DNA of 47,342 nt. Origin: an uncultured Dorea sp. GTDB lineage: Bacteria > Bacillota > Clostridia > Lachnospirales > Lachnospiraceae. Below the pieces are notes generated by a model. The model was not told the origin of the DNA. It worked only from the letters and a program-made list of their open reading frames with translations, and made no database searches. The stretch is taken from the NCBI GenBank assembly GCA_910588745.1, contig CAJURK010000022.1, positions 1-47,342 on the forward strand. Reading direction: 5' to 3'. A program made the position numbers and the translations under genes. How positions within the stretch are numbered: position 1 is the first letter of the stretch; each line of letters starts with the position of its first letter. Positions 33,908 through 42,852 of this stretch are shown piece after piece.

Positions 33908-34855
33908 ATGAAATCTTCAAACATTGGCGGCCAGGCGGTTATGGAAGGTATCATGATGAAGAATAAGGACGACTATGCCGTTGCGGTAAGAAAGGGCGAT
34001 GGGGAGATTGTCGTAAAGAAAGATACCTGCCGCAGTATTGCGGGAAACTGTAAGGCGCTGACAAAGATACCCTTTATCAGAGGGGTTTTTAATTTTATAG
34101 ATTCGATGGTACTGGGGATGAAGACTTTGATGTATTCGGCGTCCTTTTTTGAAGAGGAGACGAATGGGGAAGCGCCCCTTACGGAGGAAGAGGCGGCGAA
34201 GAACGAGAAGAAAGAAGAGCTTCTGATGACCGGTACGGTGATTGTATCGGTACTTATGGCGGTAGGAATTTTTATGGTTCTGCCCTATTATTTATCAAGC
34301 CTGCTGAAAGATATGGTTCCTTCTTATCATATAAGGACGATTATTGAAGGATTGGTAAGGATCGGAATTTTTATTGCGTATATTCTGCTGATTTCCAAGA
34401 TGGAAGACATCCAGAGGCTGTTTCGGTATCATGGCGCGGAGCATAAGTGCATCAACTGTATTGAACACGGACTGCCTCTGACTGTGGAGAATGTGCGGAT
34501 AAGTTCCAGGCAGCACAAGCGCTGCGGCACCAGTTTCCTGTTCTTTGTATTGCTTGTCAGCATTTGCCTGCTGATGGTGATCCAGGCAGAATCGCCGCTT
34601 ATGCGAGTGGTGGTTCGGATTGCGCTGCTTCCGGTGATTGCGGGGATATCCTATGAGATTTTAAAGTTGGCTGGACGCAGTGAGAATTCGCTGGTGAACC
34701 TGCTTAGCAAGCCTGGGATGGCCATCCAGAAGCTGACTACAAAAGAGCCGGATGACAGTATGATTGAAGTCGCGATCCAGGCAGTGGAAGCTGTCTTTGA
34801 CTGGAACGAGTTTGAACGTGAGAATTTCGGAAACAAAGATACGGCGGAAGGCTGA
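33908..34855 (+). CDS. DUF1385 family membrane protein (YqhQ-like)
   Basis: A 315-residue protein with the family N-terminus IGGQAVMEGIMMKN and a central RYHGAEHKCINCIEHG block that could bind metal. SSRQHKRCGTSF and about four membrane helices (around 105-130, 145-165, 205-225, 230-250) follow. The molecular function is unknown. The gene lies between rpmE and prmC in many Clostridia. The ATG follows GGAG at a modest distance. Confidence 0.85.
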   Translation: MKSSNIGGQAVMEGIMMKNKDDYAVAVRKGDGEIVVKKDTCRSIAGNCKALTKIPFIRGVFNFIDSMVLGMKTLMYSASFFEEETNGEAPLTEEEAAKNEKKEELLMTGTVIVSVLMAVGIFMVLPYYLSSLLKDMVPSYHIRTIIEGLVRIGIFIAYILLISKMEDIQRLFRYHGAEHKCINCIEHGLPLTVENVRISSRQHKRCGTSFLFFVLLVSICLLMVIQAESPLMRVVVRIALLPVIAGISYEILKLAGRSENSLVNLLSKPGMAIQKLTTKEPDDSMIEVAIQAVEAVFDWNEFERENFGNKDTAEG

Positions 34856-34940
34856 CGAGAGTATAGAGAAGCAGTCAAGGCCGGCGACGGGTAAGAAAAG
34901 GGGATGTCAAAGAAGGCATCGGCGGTAAAGGAGCGGGGTT

Positions 34941-35798
34941 ATGAATCTGAGCGAGGCCGTAAGAGCCGGTACAGAGTATCTGAGCAGAGCCGGGGTTGCC
35001 GACGCGCAGACGGACGCCAGGCTGCTGCTGGAGTGGACGATGGGAATAACCAGGACAGAGTATGCATTGGATCCGCTGCGGGTAATGGAGGCGGAGAAAG
35101 AGCAAGTTTACTTAGAATATATTCGGAAACGGGGAAGAAGGATCCCGCTGCAGCATCTGACCGGGGAACAGGAATTTATGGGGCTTTCTTTTCATGTGGG
35201 GCCGGATGTGCTGATCCCCAGGCAGGATACGGAGCTTCTCGCAGAAGAAGCGTTAAAGGCGCTAAAGCCGGGAATGGACGTGCTGGATTTGTGTACCGGT
35301 TCGGGCTGCATTCTGATTAGTTTAGAACGGCTTGGAAAGGAAAGGAAAGCGGCGGATGAAACAAATTCCTTTATTGGAAGCGATGTTTCTCAGGCGGCGC
35401 TTGAAGTTGCGGAAAGGAATAAAGCGCGGCATCATGCGAATGTTTCTTTTATAAAAAGCGACTTGTTTGAAAACCTGGAAGGGCGTTATGATATGATCCT
35501 GTCTAATCCGCCCTATATCCGGACGGATGTGATCGGAGAGCTGGAAGAAGAAGTCCGCCGGTATGATCCGATTCTGGCTCTGGACGGCCGGGAAGACGGT
35601 CTGTTTTTTTACCGGGAAATTATCTGCCGGGCAAAAGCGCATCTGAAAAACGGGGGACTGCTTTTCTTTGAAATCGGATGTGACCAGCGCGAAGCGGTGA
35701 CGGATTTGATGCGAAAGAACGGCTACCGGGAAATTCATGCGGGGAAAGACTTAGCGGGACTTGACCGGATCGTGACGGGAAGGTATGATATAAGTTAA
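34941..35798 (+). CDS. prmC: Peptide chain release factor N5-glutamine methyltransferase
   Basis: A 285-residue SAM-dependent methyltransferase. The N-terminal helical domain (1-75, with DAQTDARLLLEW) is followed by IPLQHLTGEQEF, the SAM site DLCTGSGCI and the catalytic NPPY (ILSNPPYIRTD). It methylates the Gln of the GGQ motif in release factors; the prfA gene, its substrate, follows by 125 bases. GGAGCGGGG lies upstream of the ATG. Confidence 0.95.
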   Translation: MNLSEAVRAGTEYLSRAGVADAQTDARLLLEWTMGITRTEYALDPLRVMEAEKEQVYLEYIRKRGRRIPLQHLTGEQEFMGLSFHVGPDVLIPRQDTELLAEEALKALKPGMDVLDLCTGSGCILISLERLGKERKAADETNSFIGSDVSQAALEVAERNKARHHANVSFIKSDLFENLEGRYDMILSNPPYIRTDVIGELEEEVRRYDPILALDGREDGLFFYREIICRAKAHLKNGGLLFFEIGCDQREAVTDLMRKNGYREIHAGKDLAGLDRIVTGRYDIS

Positions 35799-35922
35799 GG
35801 CTCTCAAAGGATAGACAGAGTGAATAAAGAAGATACCGTTGTTTTATGCGCCGGAGCAGGAGAAGGATAAGAGAGTCTGCGCGTAAAAGGCGCATTAGGA
35901 TAGATAATAGGAGGAGAAAAAG

Positions 35923-36996
35923 ATGTTTGACAAATTAGAGGATTTGCTCATTCGTTTTGAGGAGATTTTAAGCGAACTGCAGGAACCGGACGTGGTGAAC
36001 GACCAAAATCGGTTCCGCAAGCTTATGAAAGAACAGAATGACCTGACTCCGATTGTTGAGGCATATAAGGAATATAAGACTTGTAAGCAGGCGATTGAAG
36101 ACAGCCTGGCTATGCTGGAGGAGGAGTCGGACGAAGAGATGAGGGAGCTGGCGAAAGAAGAGCTGAACGATTCCAAAGCCAGGGTGGAAGAATTAGAGCA
36201 GGAACTTAAGATTCTGCTTTTGCCGAAAGATCCCAATGATGATAAGAACGTTATGGTGGAGATTCGTGCAGGAGCCGGCGGCGATGAAGCGGCGCTTTTT
36301 GCGGCGGAAATTTACCGGATGCTGGCGCATTATGCAGAGGGCAGACGATGGAAAACAGAGATGATTTCCCTGAATGAGAATGGAATCGGCGGCTTTAAGG
36401 AATGTGTATTTATGATTAACGGCCAGGGCGCTTATTCCCGGCTGAAATACGAAAGCGGAGTGCATCGGGTGCAGCGCGTGCCGGAGACGGAGAGCGGCGG
36501 ACGGATCCATACTTCTACGGTTACGGTTGCGATTATGCCGGAGGCGGAAGAAGTGGATGTTGTAATTGACGAGAAGGATATCCGTATCGACGTTATGCGG
36601 GCGTCCGGAAACGGCGGACAGTGCGTCAACACCACGGACTCAGCGGTGCGTCTTACCCATTACCCTACCGGGATTGTGATTTACAGCCAAACAGAGAAGT
36701 CCCAGCTTCAGAATAAGGAGAAAGCGTTCCGCCTGCTGCGGTCTAAATTGTATGAGATTGAGCTTGAGAAAAAGCAGTCGGAAGAGGCGGCGGCCAGAAG
36801 AAGCCAGATTGGTACGGGGGATCGTTCTGAGAAGATTCGTACCTATAATTTCCCGCAGGGCCGGGTGACGGATCACCGGATTAAATTGACCCTGCACAGG
36901 TTAGACGGGATACTCGGAGGAGATTTGGACGAGATTATCGACAGTCTCATTGCGGCGGATCAGGCTGCAAAACTTGCAAATATGAATGAAGAGTAA
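35923..36996 (+). CDS. prfA: Peptide chain release factor 1
   Basis: A 357-residue RF1 that reads UAA and UAG. It has the codon-recognition PxT motif in the form RVPETES, as in other Firmicutes RF1 proteins. The GGQ motif ASGNGGQCVNTTDSAVRLTH has Gln233. GGAGGAG lies before the ATG. It follows prmC and completes a release-factor pair. Confidence 0.97.
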   Translation: MFDKLEDLLIRFEEILSELQEPDVVNDQNRFRKLMKEQNDLTPIVEAYKEYKTCKQAIEDSLAMLEEESDEEMRELAKEELNDSKARVEELEQELKILLLPKDPNDDKNVMVEIRAGAGGDEAALFAAEIYRMLAHYAEGRRWKTEMISLNENGIGGFKECVFMINGQGAYSRLKYESGVHRVQRVPETESGGRIHTSTVTVAIMPEAEEVDVVIDEKDIRIDVMRASGNGGQCVNTTDSAVRLTHYPTGIVIYSQTEKSQLQNKEKAFRLLRSKLYEIELEKKQSEEAAARRSQIGTGDRSEKIRTYNFPQGRVTDHRIKLTLHRLDGILGGDLDEIIDSLIAADQAAKLANMNEE

Positions 36997-37010
36997 ACGG
37001 CATGAGAAAT

Positions 37011-37058
37011 GAACCTTCTTCCGGGCATGCTCCTCTGGAGTGTGTGCGGGGTAGGTTC
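37011..37058 (+). terminator. Imperfect hairpin after prfA
   Basis: GAACCT (37011-37016) pairs with AGGTTC (37053-37058), and the inner arms CCGGGCATGCTCC and GGAGTGTGTGCGG pair with a few wobbles. TTTG follows. It probably separates the translation genes from the nucleotidase gene. Confidence 0.5.
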
Positions 37059-37105
37059 TTTGTGCTGTGAAAGGGTATTTAAAAAGCGAAAGGAGTAACG
37101 ATAAG

Positions 37106-39118
37106 ATGAATTTTCGTAAACGAGTGCGGTCGGCGGTTTTGCTGGTGATCCTGCTCTGCTCGCTGAGCGTCGGATCCGTGGTGGCCGGGGAGAGAAATGA
37201 AAAGCAAGATACCGTAACGCTCCTGTTTACCCACGACATTCATTCTAGGCTGGACGAATATAAGGTTCAGGGAACGGGAGAACAGGAAGAAGGGGAGACG
37301 GTATTTGCGGGAGGTTTCGCCAGGCTTAAGACCAGGATAGACGAGAGGCGGGCGGCGAATCCGGCGACGTTTGTGTTTGATGGGGGAGATTTTTCCATGG
37401 GAACGCTCTATCAGACGATTTATGAAACCCAGGCCGCCGAGCTTACCATGCTGGGAAGGATTGGAGTGGACGCCACAACTTTTGGAAACCACGAATTCGA
37501 TTACCGGGCGGAAGGCGTCTCGAATATGTTTCGCAGCGCGGTTCGGAATGCTGGGGAAGACGAGACGCTTACTCTCCCGCAGTTTCTGACTGCCAATATT
37601 GACTGGGAGAAGAATGATTCAAAAGACAACCGTATGATTCAGCAGGCTTTGGAAGATTATGGAAGCAAGGAATATACGGTGATTGAGCGGGAAGGGATTC
37701 GGGTTGGCGTTTACGGCGTGTTAGGCGAGGACGCGGAAATCTGCGCGCCGGAGAGCGGCATTGACTTTGACGATATTGTAGAGACCTCAAAGAGGGTCGT
37801 AGAGGAACTGAAAAAAGAGGATGTGGACATGATCGTATGTCTGTCCCACAGCGGAACCAGCGAGGAAGAGGATGCTTCGGAGGATGAGATTTTAGCGGAG
37901 GAAGTGCCGGAGATCGACGTAATTATCAGCGGCCACACCCACACCACGCTGGAGGAACCGATCATTTCGGGAGATACGGTGATTGCTTCCGCGGGATCTT
38001 ATGGAAGAAATTTGGGAGAACTGGAGCTGGTTCCTGCGGAAAACGGCCGCTGGAAGCTGGCGGAGTACCGGTTAAATTCTATGGACGAGTCGGTAGAGCA
38101 GGATAAAGAGATAGAAAACTATCTGAGCGAGTATCGAAGTGTGATTGACGACGAATACCTGTCGCGTTTCGGTTATCGGATGGAACAGCTCCTGGCGGAA
38201 AATACAATCCCGTTTACGCAGATCGATGATTTTGGGGACGAGCTTCGGGAGGATACGCTGGGCAGCTTGATTGCCGATTCCTATGTTTACGCGGTGAAGA
38301 AAGCGGAGGGAGCGGATTATGTGCCGGTGGATTTGGCGGTGGTTGCTTCCGGGGTGGTACGGGATTCTTTCCAGAAAGGAGAGATTACGGTATCGGACGC
38401 CTTTAACGTAAGCGCGTTGGGAATCGGTCCGGATCGGATTACCGGATATCCGCTGGTCAGCGTCTATCTGACGGGGAAAGAACTGAAAACGGTGGCGGAG
38501 ATCGACGCTTCTATCTCTCCGATTATGACCTATGCGCAGATTTACCCAAGCGGGATGAGTTGGACTTTTAATCCTAACCGCCTGATTTTAAACCGAGTGA
38601 CAGGAACCGGAATGACGGGCGATACAGTGGGGGAAGAAGAGGCGTTTATCCAGGATAATCTGACAGAGATTGAAGATGATAAATTATACCGGGTGGTCTC
38701 CGGTCTGTACAGCGCGCAGATGCTTGGCGCAGTAGAGGACAAGTCCAAGGGAATTTTAAAACTTACGCCGAAGAACGCGGAGGGAGAGGTTATCACAGAT
38801 TTTGAAGATTATATTATCCGCGACGGGGAAGGTTACGAGCTGAAAGAGTGGTATGCCCTTGCCGGGTATTTGGAATCATTTACAAAGAATGAGAAAGGGA
38901 TTTCCCAGATTCCTGTGCGTTACAGCGAGGAGGAAGGGCGCAAAGTAATCCATGACAGCGCCGGCCTTGCGGAAGTGCTTGGGAATCCGAATCGGTTTGC
39001 GCTGGCCGTTTATGGAATCGCGCTGTCTCTGGCAGGATTGCTGGCAGCGGCGGCGCTGTATGCGGCGAGGAAGCGTAAACGGAGAAAGTCGGAGAAGAAG
39101 AGAGAAGATAAAAAATAG
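37106..39118 (+). CDS. Secreted, membrane-anchored metallophosphatase/5'-nucleotidase
   Basis: A 670-residue surface enzyme of the UshA/CD73 family. A signal peptide (1-28, RSAVLLVILLCSLSVGSVVA) leads to the metallophosphatase domain: LLFTHDIHSRLD, FDGGDFSMGTLYQ, FGNHEFDY, LSHSG and SGHTHTTLE. The C-terminal nucleotidase domain (about 365-610) starts near DELREDTLGSLIADSY. The end has a membrane helix (VYGIALSLAGLLAAAALYAA) and a Lys/Arg tail, so the protein is anchored on the outside. It should release phosphate from nucleotides or related esters. AAGGAG at 37089-37094 favours ATG 37106 over 37067. Confidence 0.9.
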   Translation: MNFRKRVRSAVLLVILLCSLSVGSVVAGERNEKQDTVTLLFTHDIHSRLDEYKVQGTGEQEEGETVFAGGFARLKTRIDERRAANPATFVFDGGDFSMGTLYQTIYETQAAELTMLGRIGVDATTFGNHEFDYRAEGVSNMFRSAVRNAGEDETLTLPQFLTANIDWEKNDSKDNRMIQQALEDYGSKEYTVIEREGIRVGVYGVLGEDAEICAPESGIDFDDIVETSKRVVEELKKEDVDMIVCLSHSGTSEEEDASEDEILAEEVPEIDVIISGHTHTTLEEPIISGDTVIASAGSYGRNLGELELVPAENGRWKLAEYRLNSMDESVEQDKEIENYLSEYRSVIDDEYLSRFGYRMEQLLAENTIPFTQIDDFGDELREDTLGSLIADSYVYAVKKAEGADYVPVDLAVVASGVVRDSFQKGEITVSDAFNVSALGIGPDRITGYPLVSVYLTGKELKTVAEIDASISPIMTYAQIYPSGMSWTFNPNRLILNRVTGTGMTGDTVGEEEAFIQDNLTEIEDDKLYRVVSGLYSAQMLGAVEDKSKGILKLTPKNAEGEVITDFEDYIIRDGEGYELKEWYALAGYLESFTKNEKGISQIPVRYSEEEGRKVIHDSAGLAEVLGNPNRFALAVYGIALSLAGLLAAAALYAARKRKRRKSEKKREDKK

Positions 39119-39133
39119 AAGAGGAAAACCACA

Positions 39134-40033
39134 ATGGAGATTGAATTTAAGAAAATAGAGCTGGGGGATCAGGAGCTGATCAGTCATTTTTTTGCACATC
39201 ATACAAGCCGGAGCTGTGAGCGGACATTTACGAACGTCTATTTGTGGGCAAGGTTTTACGACGTGTCCTTTGCCGTGGTAGAAGAGTCGCTGGTATTTAA
39301 AAGTGAGAATGAGGAAGGCTGTTCGTTCGTTTATCCGGCGGGGGAGCCGGAACAGGTCAGGCGGGCAATCGACGCGCTGATGGAGTACAGCAAAGGAAGG
39401 GGCGAGCCTTTCCGCATGTATAATGTGACGCCGGATAATTACGCGTACATTGAACAGTGGTATCCGGAGCGGTTCCAGATTGAATATAATGAGGATCTTG
39501 CGGATTATGTTTATGAGTCCGAGAAGCTGGCCACGCTTTCCGGCAAGAAGCTTCACAGCAAACGGAACCATATTAATAAGTTTAAGGCGGTTTATGAGGG
39601 TCGGTGGAGTTACGAGCCTATCACGAAAGAGAATTTGGAGGAATGCTTCCAGATGGCTTTGAAATGGCGCAATGAGAACGGCTGCGAGGACGATGAGGAG
39701 AAGAACGCGGAGATCTGCGTGACGTTAAATTCGCTTCGGCTGTTTGAGGAATTAGGGCTTGTGGGAGGCGTATTAAAAGTGGACGGGGAGATTGCCGCGT
39801 TTACGATCGGCGAACCGATCTGCGAGGATACCTTTGTGGTGCATATTGAGAAAGCCTTTGCGGATATTGACGGCGCTTATACCATGATTAACCAGCAGTT
39901 TGTGCAGCATGCCTGCATGGATTACCGGTATGTGAACCGGGAGGAAGATACCGGGGCGGAAGGACTCCGTAAGGCGAAACGGTCTTACAAGCCGGTATTC
40001 ATGGTTGAAAAAGGCGTGGTTACGGAAAAATAA
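39134..40033 (+). CDS. DUF2156 protein, GNAT-like acyl/aminoacyl transferase fold
   Basis: A 299-residue protein of the DUF2156 family, related to the catalytic part of MprF-type lysyl-phosphatidylglycerol synthases and Fem-type transferases. Seen motifs are CERTFTNVYLWARFY, SGKKLHSKRNHINKF, GGVLKVDGEIAAFTIGE, YTMINQQF and a C-terminal KRSYKPVF. It lacks membrane helices, so it is not a full MprF. The substrate is unknown. It starts 15 bases after the nucleotidase stop with GAGGAAAA upstream, so the two are probably in one operon. Confidence 0.8.
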   Translation: MEIEFKKIELGDQELISHFFAHHTSRSCERTFTNVYLWARFYDVSFAVVEESLVFKSENEEGCSFVYPAGEPEQVRRAIDALMEYSKGRGEPFRMYNVTPDNYAYIEQWYPERFQIEYNEDLADYVYESEKLATLSGKKLHSKRNHINKFKAVYEGRWSYEPITKENLEECFQMALKWRNENGCEDDEEKNAEICVTLNSLRLFEELGLVGGVLKVDGEIAAFTIGEPICEDTFVVHIEKAFADIDGAYTMINQQFVQHACMDYRYVNREEDTGAEGLRKAKRSYKPVFMVEKGVVTEK

Positions 40034-40071
40034 ATCTAACCGCGGCTGATTTGAGAAGAAGGAGAATGGTT

Positions 40072-41259
40072 ATGATAGCAGAAAAGATGAAAGGAATGGT
40101 GGCAAATAGTTCCGCCATCCGCGCGATGTTTGAGGAAGGAAACCGTCTGGCTAGTATTTACGGGGCGGAGAATGTCTACGATTTTAGTCTGGGAAATCCC
40201 AATGTGGCCGCGCCTAAGGCGGTAAAACAAGCGATATTGGAGCTTCTCGAAGAAGAGGATCCGGTGACGCTCCACGGCTATACCAACAGCAACAGCGGGT
40301 ACGCAGACGTAAGGGAGGCGGTTGCGAAGTCCCTGAACGGGCGTTTTGGAACCGCCTTTGAGGGAAAGAATATCATTATGACTGTGGGGGCGGCCGGAGG
40401 ACTGAACGTGATTCTTAAGACTTTGATCAATCCCGGGGACGAGGTGATTGCGTTTGCGCCTTATTTTGGAGAATACCGCTCCTACACGAACAATTACGAC
40501 GGGGTTCTGGTGGAGATTTCTCCAAATACCGTGGATTTTCAGCCCAAGCTGGACGAGTTTGAAGAGAAGATTACGGCAAAGACGAAGGCGGTTATCGTTA
40601 ACACGCCGAATAATCCTACGGGAGTCGTTTATTCGGAGGAAACAATTCGGAAGCTTGCGGCCATTATGGAGGCGAAGCAGAAGGAGTATGGAACAGAGAT
40701 TTATCTGATTTCCGACGAGCCTTACCGGGAGCTGGTTTATGACGGGGCGGAGGTTCCGTATTTGACAAAGTACTATGCGAATACGATTGTAGGCTATTCT
40801 TACAGCAAATCCCTGTCCCTTCCGGGAGAGCGGATCGGGTATCTGGTGATTCCGGACGAGGCGGCGGACAGTGAGACGGTGCTTGCGGCGGCAAATGTGG
40901 CGAACCGGATTCTGGGGTTTGTGAATGCGCCGACACTGCAGCAGAAGATTGTAAAGAAATGTCTGAATGAAAAAACAGATACCTCTTATTATAACCGGAA
41001 CAGGGAGGCGCTCTATCAGGGACTTGCAGACTGCGGCTTTACGTGTATCAAGCCGGAAGGCGCGTTCTATCTGTTTGTGAAATCGCCGACGGCAAACGAG
41101 AAGGAGTTCTGCGCGGCAGGGAAAAAACACAATATCCTGATGGTTCCGGGAAGTTCCTTTGCCTGCCCGGGTTATGTGCGGCTGGCGTACTGCGTATCCT
41201 ATGAGACTATTGTAAATTCACTTCCAAAATTCGCTGAGCTTGCAAAGGAGTATTTTTAG
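40072..41259 (+). CDS. PLP-dependent class I/II aminotransferase
   Basis: A 395-residue fold-type I aminotransferase. Landmarks are YDFSLGNPNVAAPKAV, VGAAGGLNVIL, the NTPNNPTGVVYS block, ISDEPYRELVYDG and the PLP lysine in YSYSKSLSLPGERIGYLV. It resembles aspartate/aromatic aminotransferases of the AspC/PatA type; the substrate is not certain. TTG at 40051 and ATG at 40066 also open the frame, but GAAGGAG at 40057-40063 favours ATG 40072. The HisC-like gene starts immediately after the stop. Confidence 0.85.
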   Translation: MIAEKMKGMVANSSAIRAMFEEGNRLASIYGAENVYDFSLGNPNVAAPKAVKQAILELLEEEDPVTLHGYTNSNSGYADVREAVAKSLNGRFGTAFEGKNIIMTVGAAGGLNVILKTLINPGDEVIAFAPYFGEYRSYTNNYDGVLVEISPNTVDFQPKLDEFEEKITAKTKAVIVNTPNNPTGVVYSEETIRKLAAIMEAKQKEYGTEIYLISDEPYRELVYDGAEVPYLTKYYANTIVGYSYSKSLSLPGERIGYLVIPDEAADSETVLAAANVANRILGFVNAPTLQQKIVKKCLNEKTDTSYYNRNREALYQGLADCGFTCIKPEGAFYLFVKSPTANEKEFCAAGKKHNILMVPGSSFACPGYVRLAYCVSYETIVNSLPKFAELAKEYF

Positions 41260-42315
41260 ATGAAAGCATATGAGAGGAATATCCGCAGGGTGGAGCCTTA
41301 CGTGCCGGGAGAACAGCCCCAGCGCAAGGTGATTAAGCTGAATACCAATGAGAATCCGTATCCGCCGGCGCCGGGAGTACGAAGGGCGTTAGAGCGGATG
41401 GATACAGACCGGCTGCGGCTGTATCCCGACCCGGAGGCGTCTGCGCTTACAGAGGCGCTGGCAGATTATTACGGCGTGGGAAAGGATCAGGTATTTGTGG
41501 GAGTCGGCTCCGACGATGTGCTGTCTATGTGCTTCCTTACATTCTTTAACTCGGAGAAGCCGGTTCTGTTTCCTGATATTACATACTCTTTTTACAAGGT
41601 ATGGGCCGAGCTTTACCGGATTCCCTATGAATGCCAGGAACTGGACGGGAACTTTTGCATCGAAAAAGAGGACTACTATAAGGAAAACGGAGGCGTAATC
41701 TTTCCGAACCCCAACGCGCCTACCGGAATTTACGAAACTCTTGAGTTTGTAGAGGATATCGTGTCCCATAATCAGGAAGTCATTGTCATTGTAGATGAAG
41801 CATATATTGATTTTGCAGGAAAATCTGCAATGGAGCTGCTTGAAAAATACGAGAATCTGATTGTGGTGCAGACCTTTTCCAAAGCCCGTTCCATGGCGGG
41901 GATGCGGATTGGATATGCCGTCGCCTCCCCGGCTTTGATTCGTCATCTGAATGATGTGAAGTATTCTTTTAACTCCTATACGATGAATCAGACCTCTCTT
42001 GTCTGCGGCGTAGAGGCTGTGAAAGATAAGGCGTATTTTGAGCAGACCGTGAAACGGATTGTGGATACCAGAGAATGGGCGGCGGAGCAATTTGGGAAGC
42101 TTGGCTTTGTTTGTCTGGATTCGGGCGCAAACTTCCTTTTTGTAACGCACCCGGAGCATGATGCGAGGGAGTTGTTTGAAGCCTTAAAGGAGGCTGGAAT
42201 CTATGTGCGGTACTGGGGGAGCAGGCGTATTGAACAGTATCTGCGGGTAACCGTGGGAACGAGGGAAGAGATGGAAACATTATTTGAATTTCTGAAACAT
42301 AAATTGAGCAGATAA
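41260..42315 (+). CDS. hisC: Histidinol-phosphate aminotransferase-like protein
   Basis: A 351-residue aminotransferase of the HisC family: IKLNTNENPYPPAPGVRRAL, YPDPEASALTEALADYYGV, VGVGSDDVL, PNPNAPTG, VIVDEAYIDFAG, and the PLP lysine in TFSKARSMAGMRIGYA. HisC makes histidinol phosphate from imidazole-acetol phosphate. No other his gene is near, and the upstream neighbour is another aminotransferase, so a broad or aromatic role is possible. The ATG abuts the previous stop; AAGGAG lies inside that gene. Confidence 0.85.
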   Translation: MKAYERNIRRVEPYVPGEQPQRKVIKLNTNENPYPPAPGVRRALERMDTDRLRLYPDPEASALTEALADYYGVGKDQVFVGVGSDDVLSMCFLTFFNSEKPVLFPDITYSFYKVWAELYRIPYECQELDGNFCIEKEDYYKENGGVIFPNPNAPTGIYETLEFVEDIVSHNQEVIVIVDEAYIDFAGKSAMELLEKYENLIVVQTFSKARSMAGMRIGYAVASPALIRHLNDVKYSFNSYTMNQTSLVCGVEAVKDKAYFEQTVKRIVDTREWAAEQFGKLGFVCLDSGANFLFVTHPEHDARELFEALKEAGIYVRYWGSRRIEQYLRVTVGTREEMETLFEFLKHKLSR

Positions 42316-42329
42316 GAAAGGAAAATCGT

Positions 42330-42842
42330 ATGACTGAGACACTTGTACAGGGCGTGATTGACGCGCTTAGCGGAAGCTTCGGAAAGGAAGCGATCGTATT
42401 TATTATCTCTATGATTCCGATTCTGGAACTGAGGGGGGCGCTTTTGGTGGCGGGACCGATTTTAGGCGTACCGGTAGCCAAAGCGATTCCACTTTGCGTA
42501 GTCGGAAATATTATTCCGGTGCCTTTTATCTTGATGCTGATTACTCCGATTTTTAACTGGCTGAAAAAAACGAAGACTTTTCAGCCTATGGTGACGAAAT
42601 TAGAAAACAAAGCCATGAGCAAGAGCGACCAGATCGAGAAATATGAATTCTGGGGGCTGGTGCTGTTTGTAGGGATTCCTCTCCCGGGTACGGGAGCTTG
42701 GACCGGGTCGCTGATTGCGGCGCTTCTTGGAATCAAATTCAAAAAAGCGTTTCCGGCGGTGGTGATTGGAATTTGTATGGCTACGGTGATTATGTGGTTT
42801 ATTTCTTATGTACTTTTAGGCGGCGTACAGGTAATGGGTTAA
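42330..42842 (+). CDS. Small multidrug export family membrane protein (COG2426)
   Basis: A 170-residue membrane protein: IVFIISMIPILELRGALLVA, VVGNIIPVPFILML, EFWGLVLFVGIPLPGTGAWTG and LLGIKFKKAFPAVVIG. These blocks define the COG2426 family (Sm_multidrug_ex), with about four helices. Transport function is named by similarity and poorly tested. AAAGGA lies before the ATG. It is 14 bases after hisC and 10 before the MATE gene. Confidence 0.85.
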   Translation: MTETLVQGVIDALSGSFGKEAIVFIISMIPILELRGALLVAGPILGVPVAKAIPLCVVGNIIPVPFILMLITPIFNWLKKTKTFQPMVTKLENKAMSKSDQIEKYEFWGLVLFVGIPLPGTGAWTGSLIAALLGIKFKKAFPAVVIGICMATVIMWFISYVLLGGVQVMG

Positions 42843-42852
42843 GGCGGTGAAA

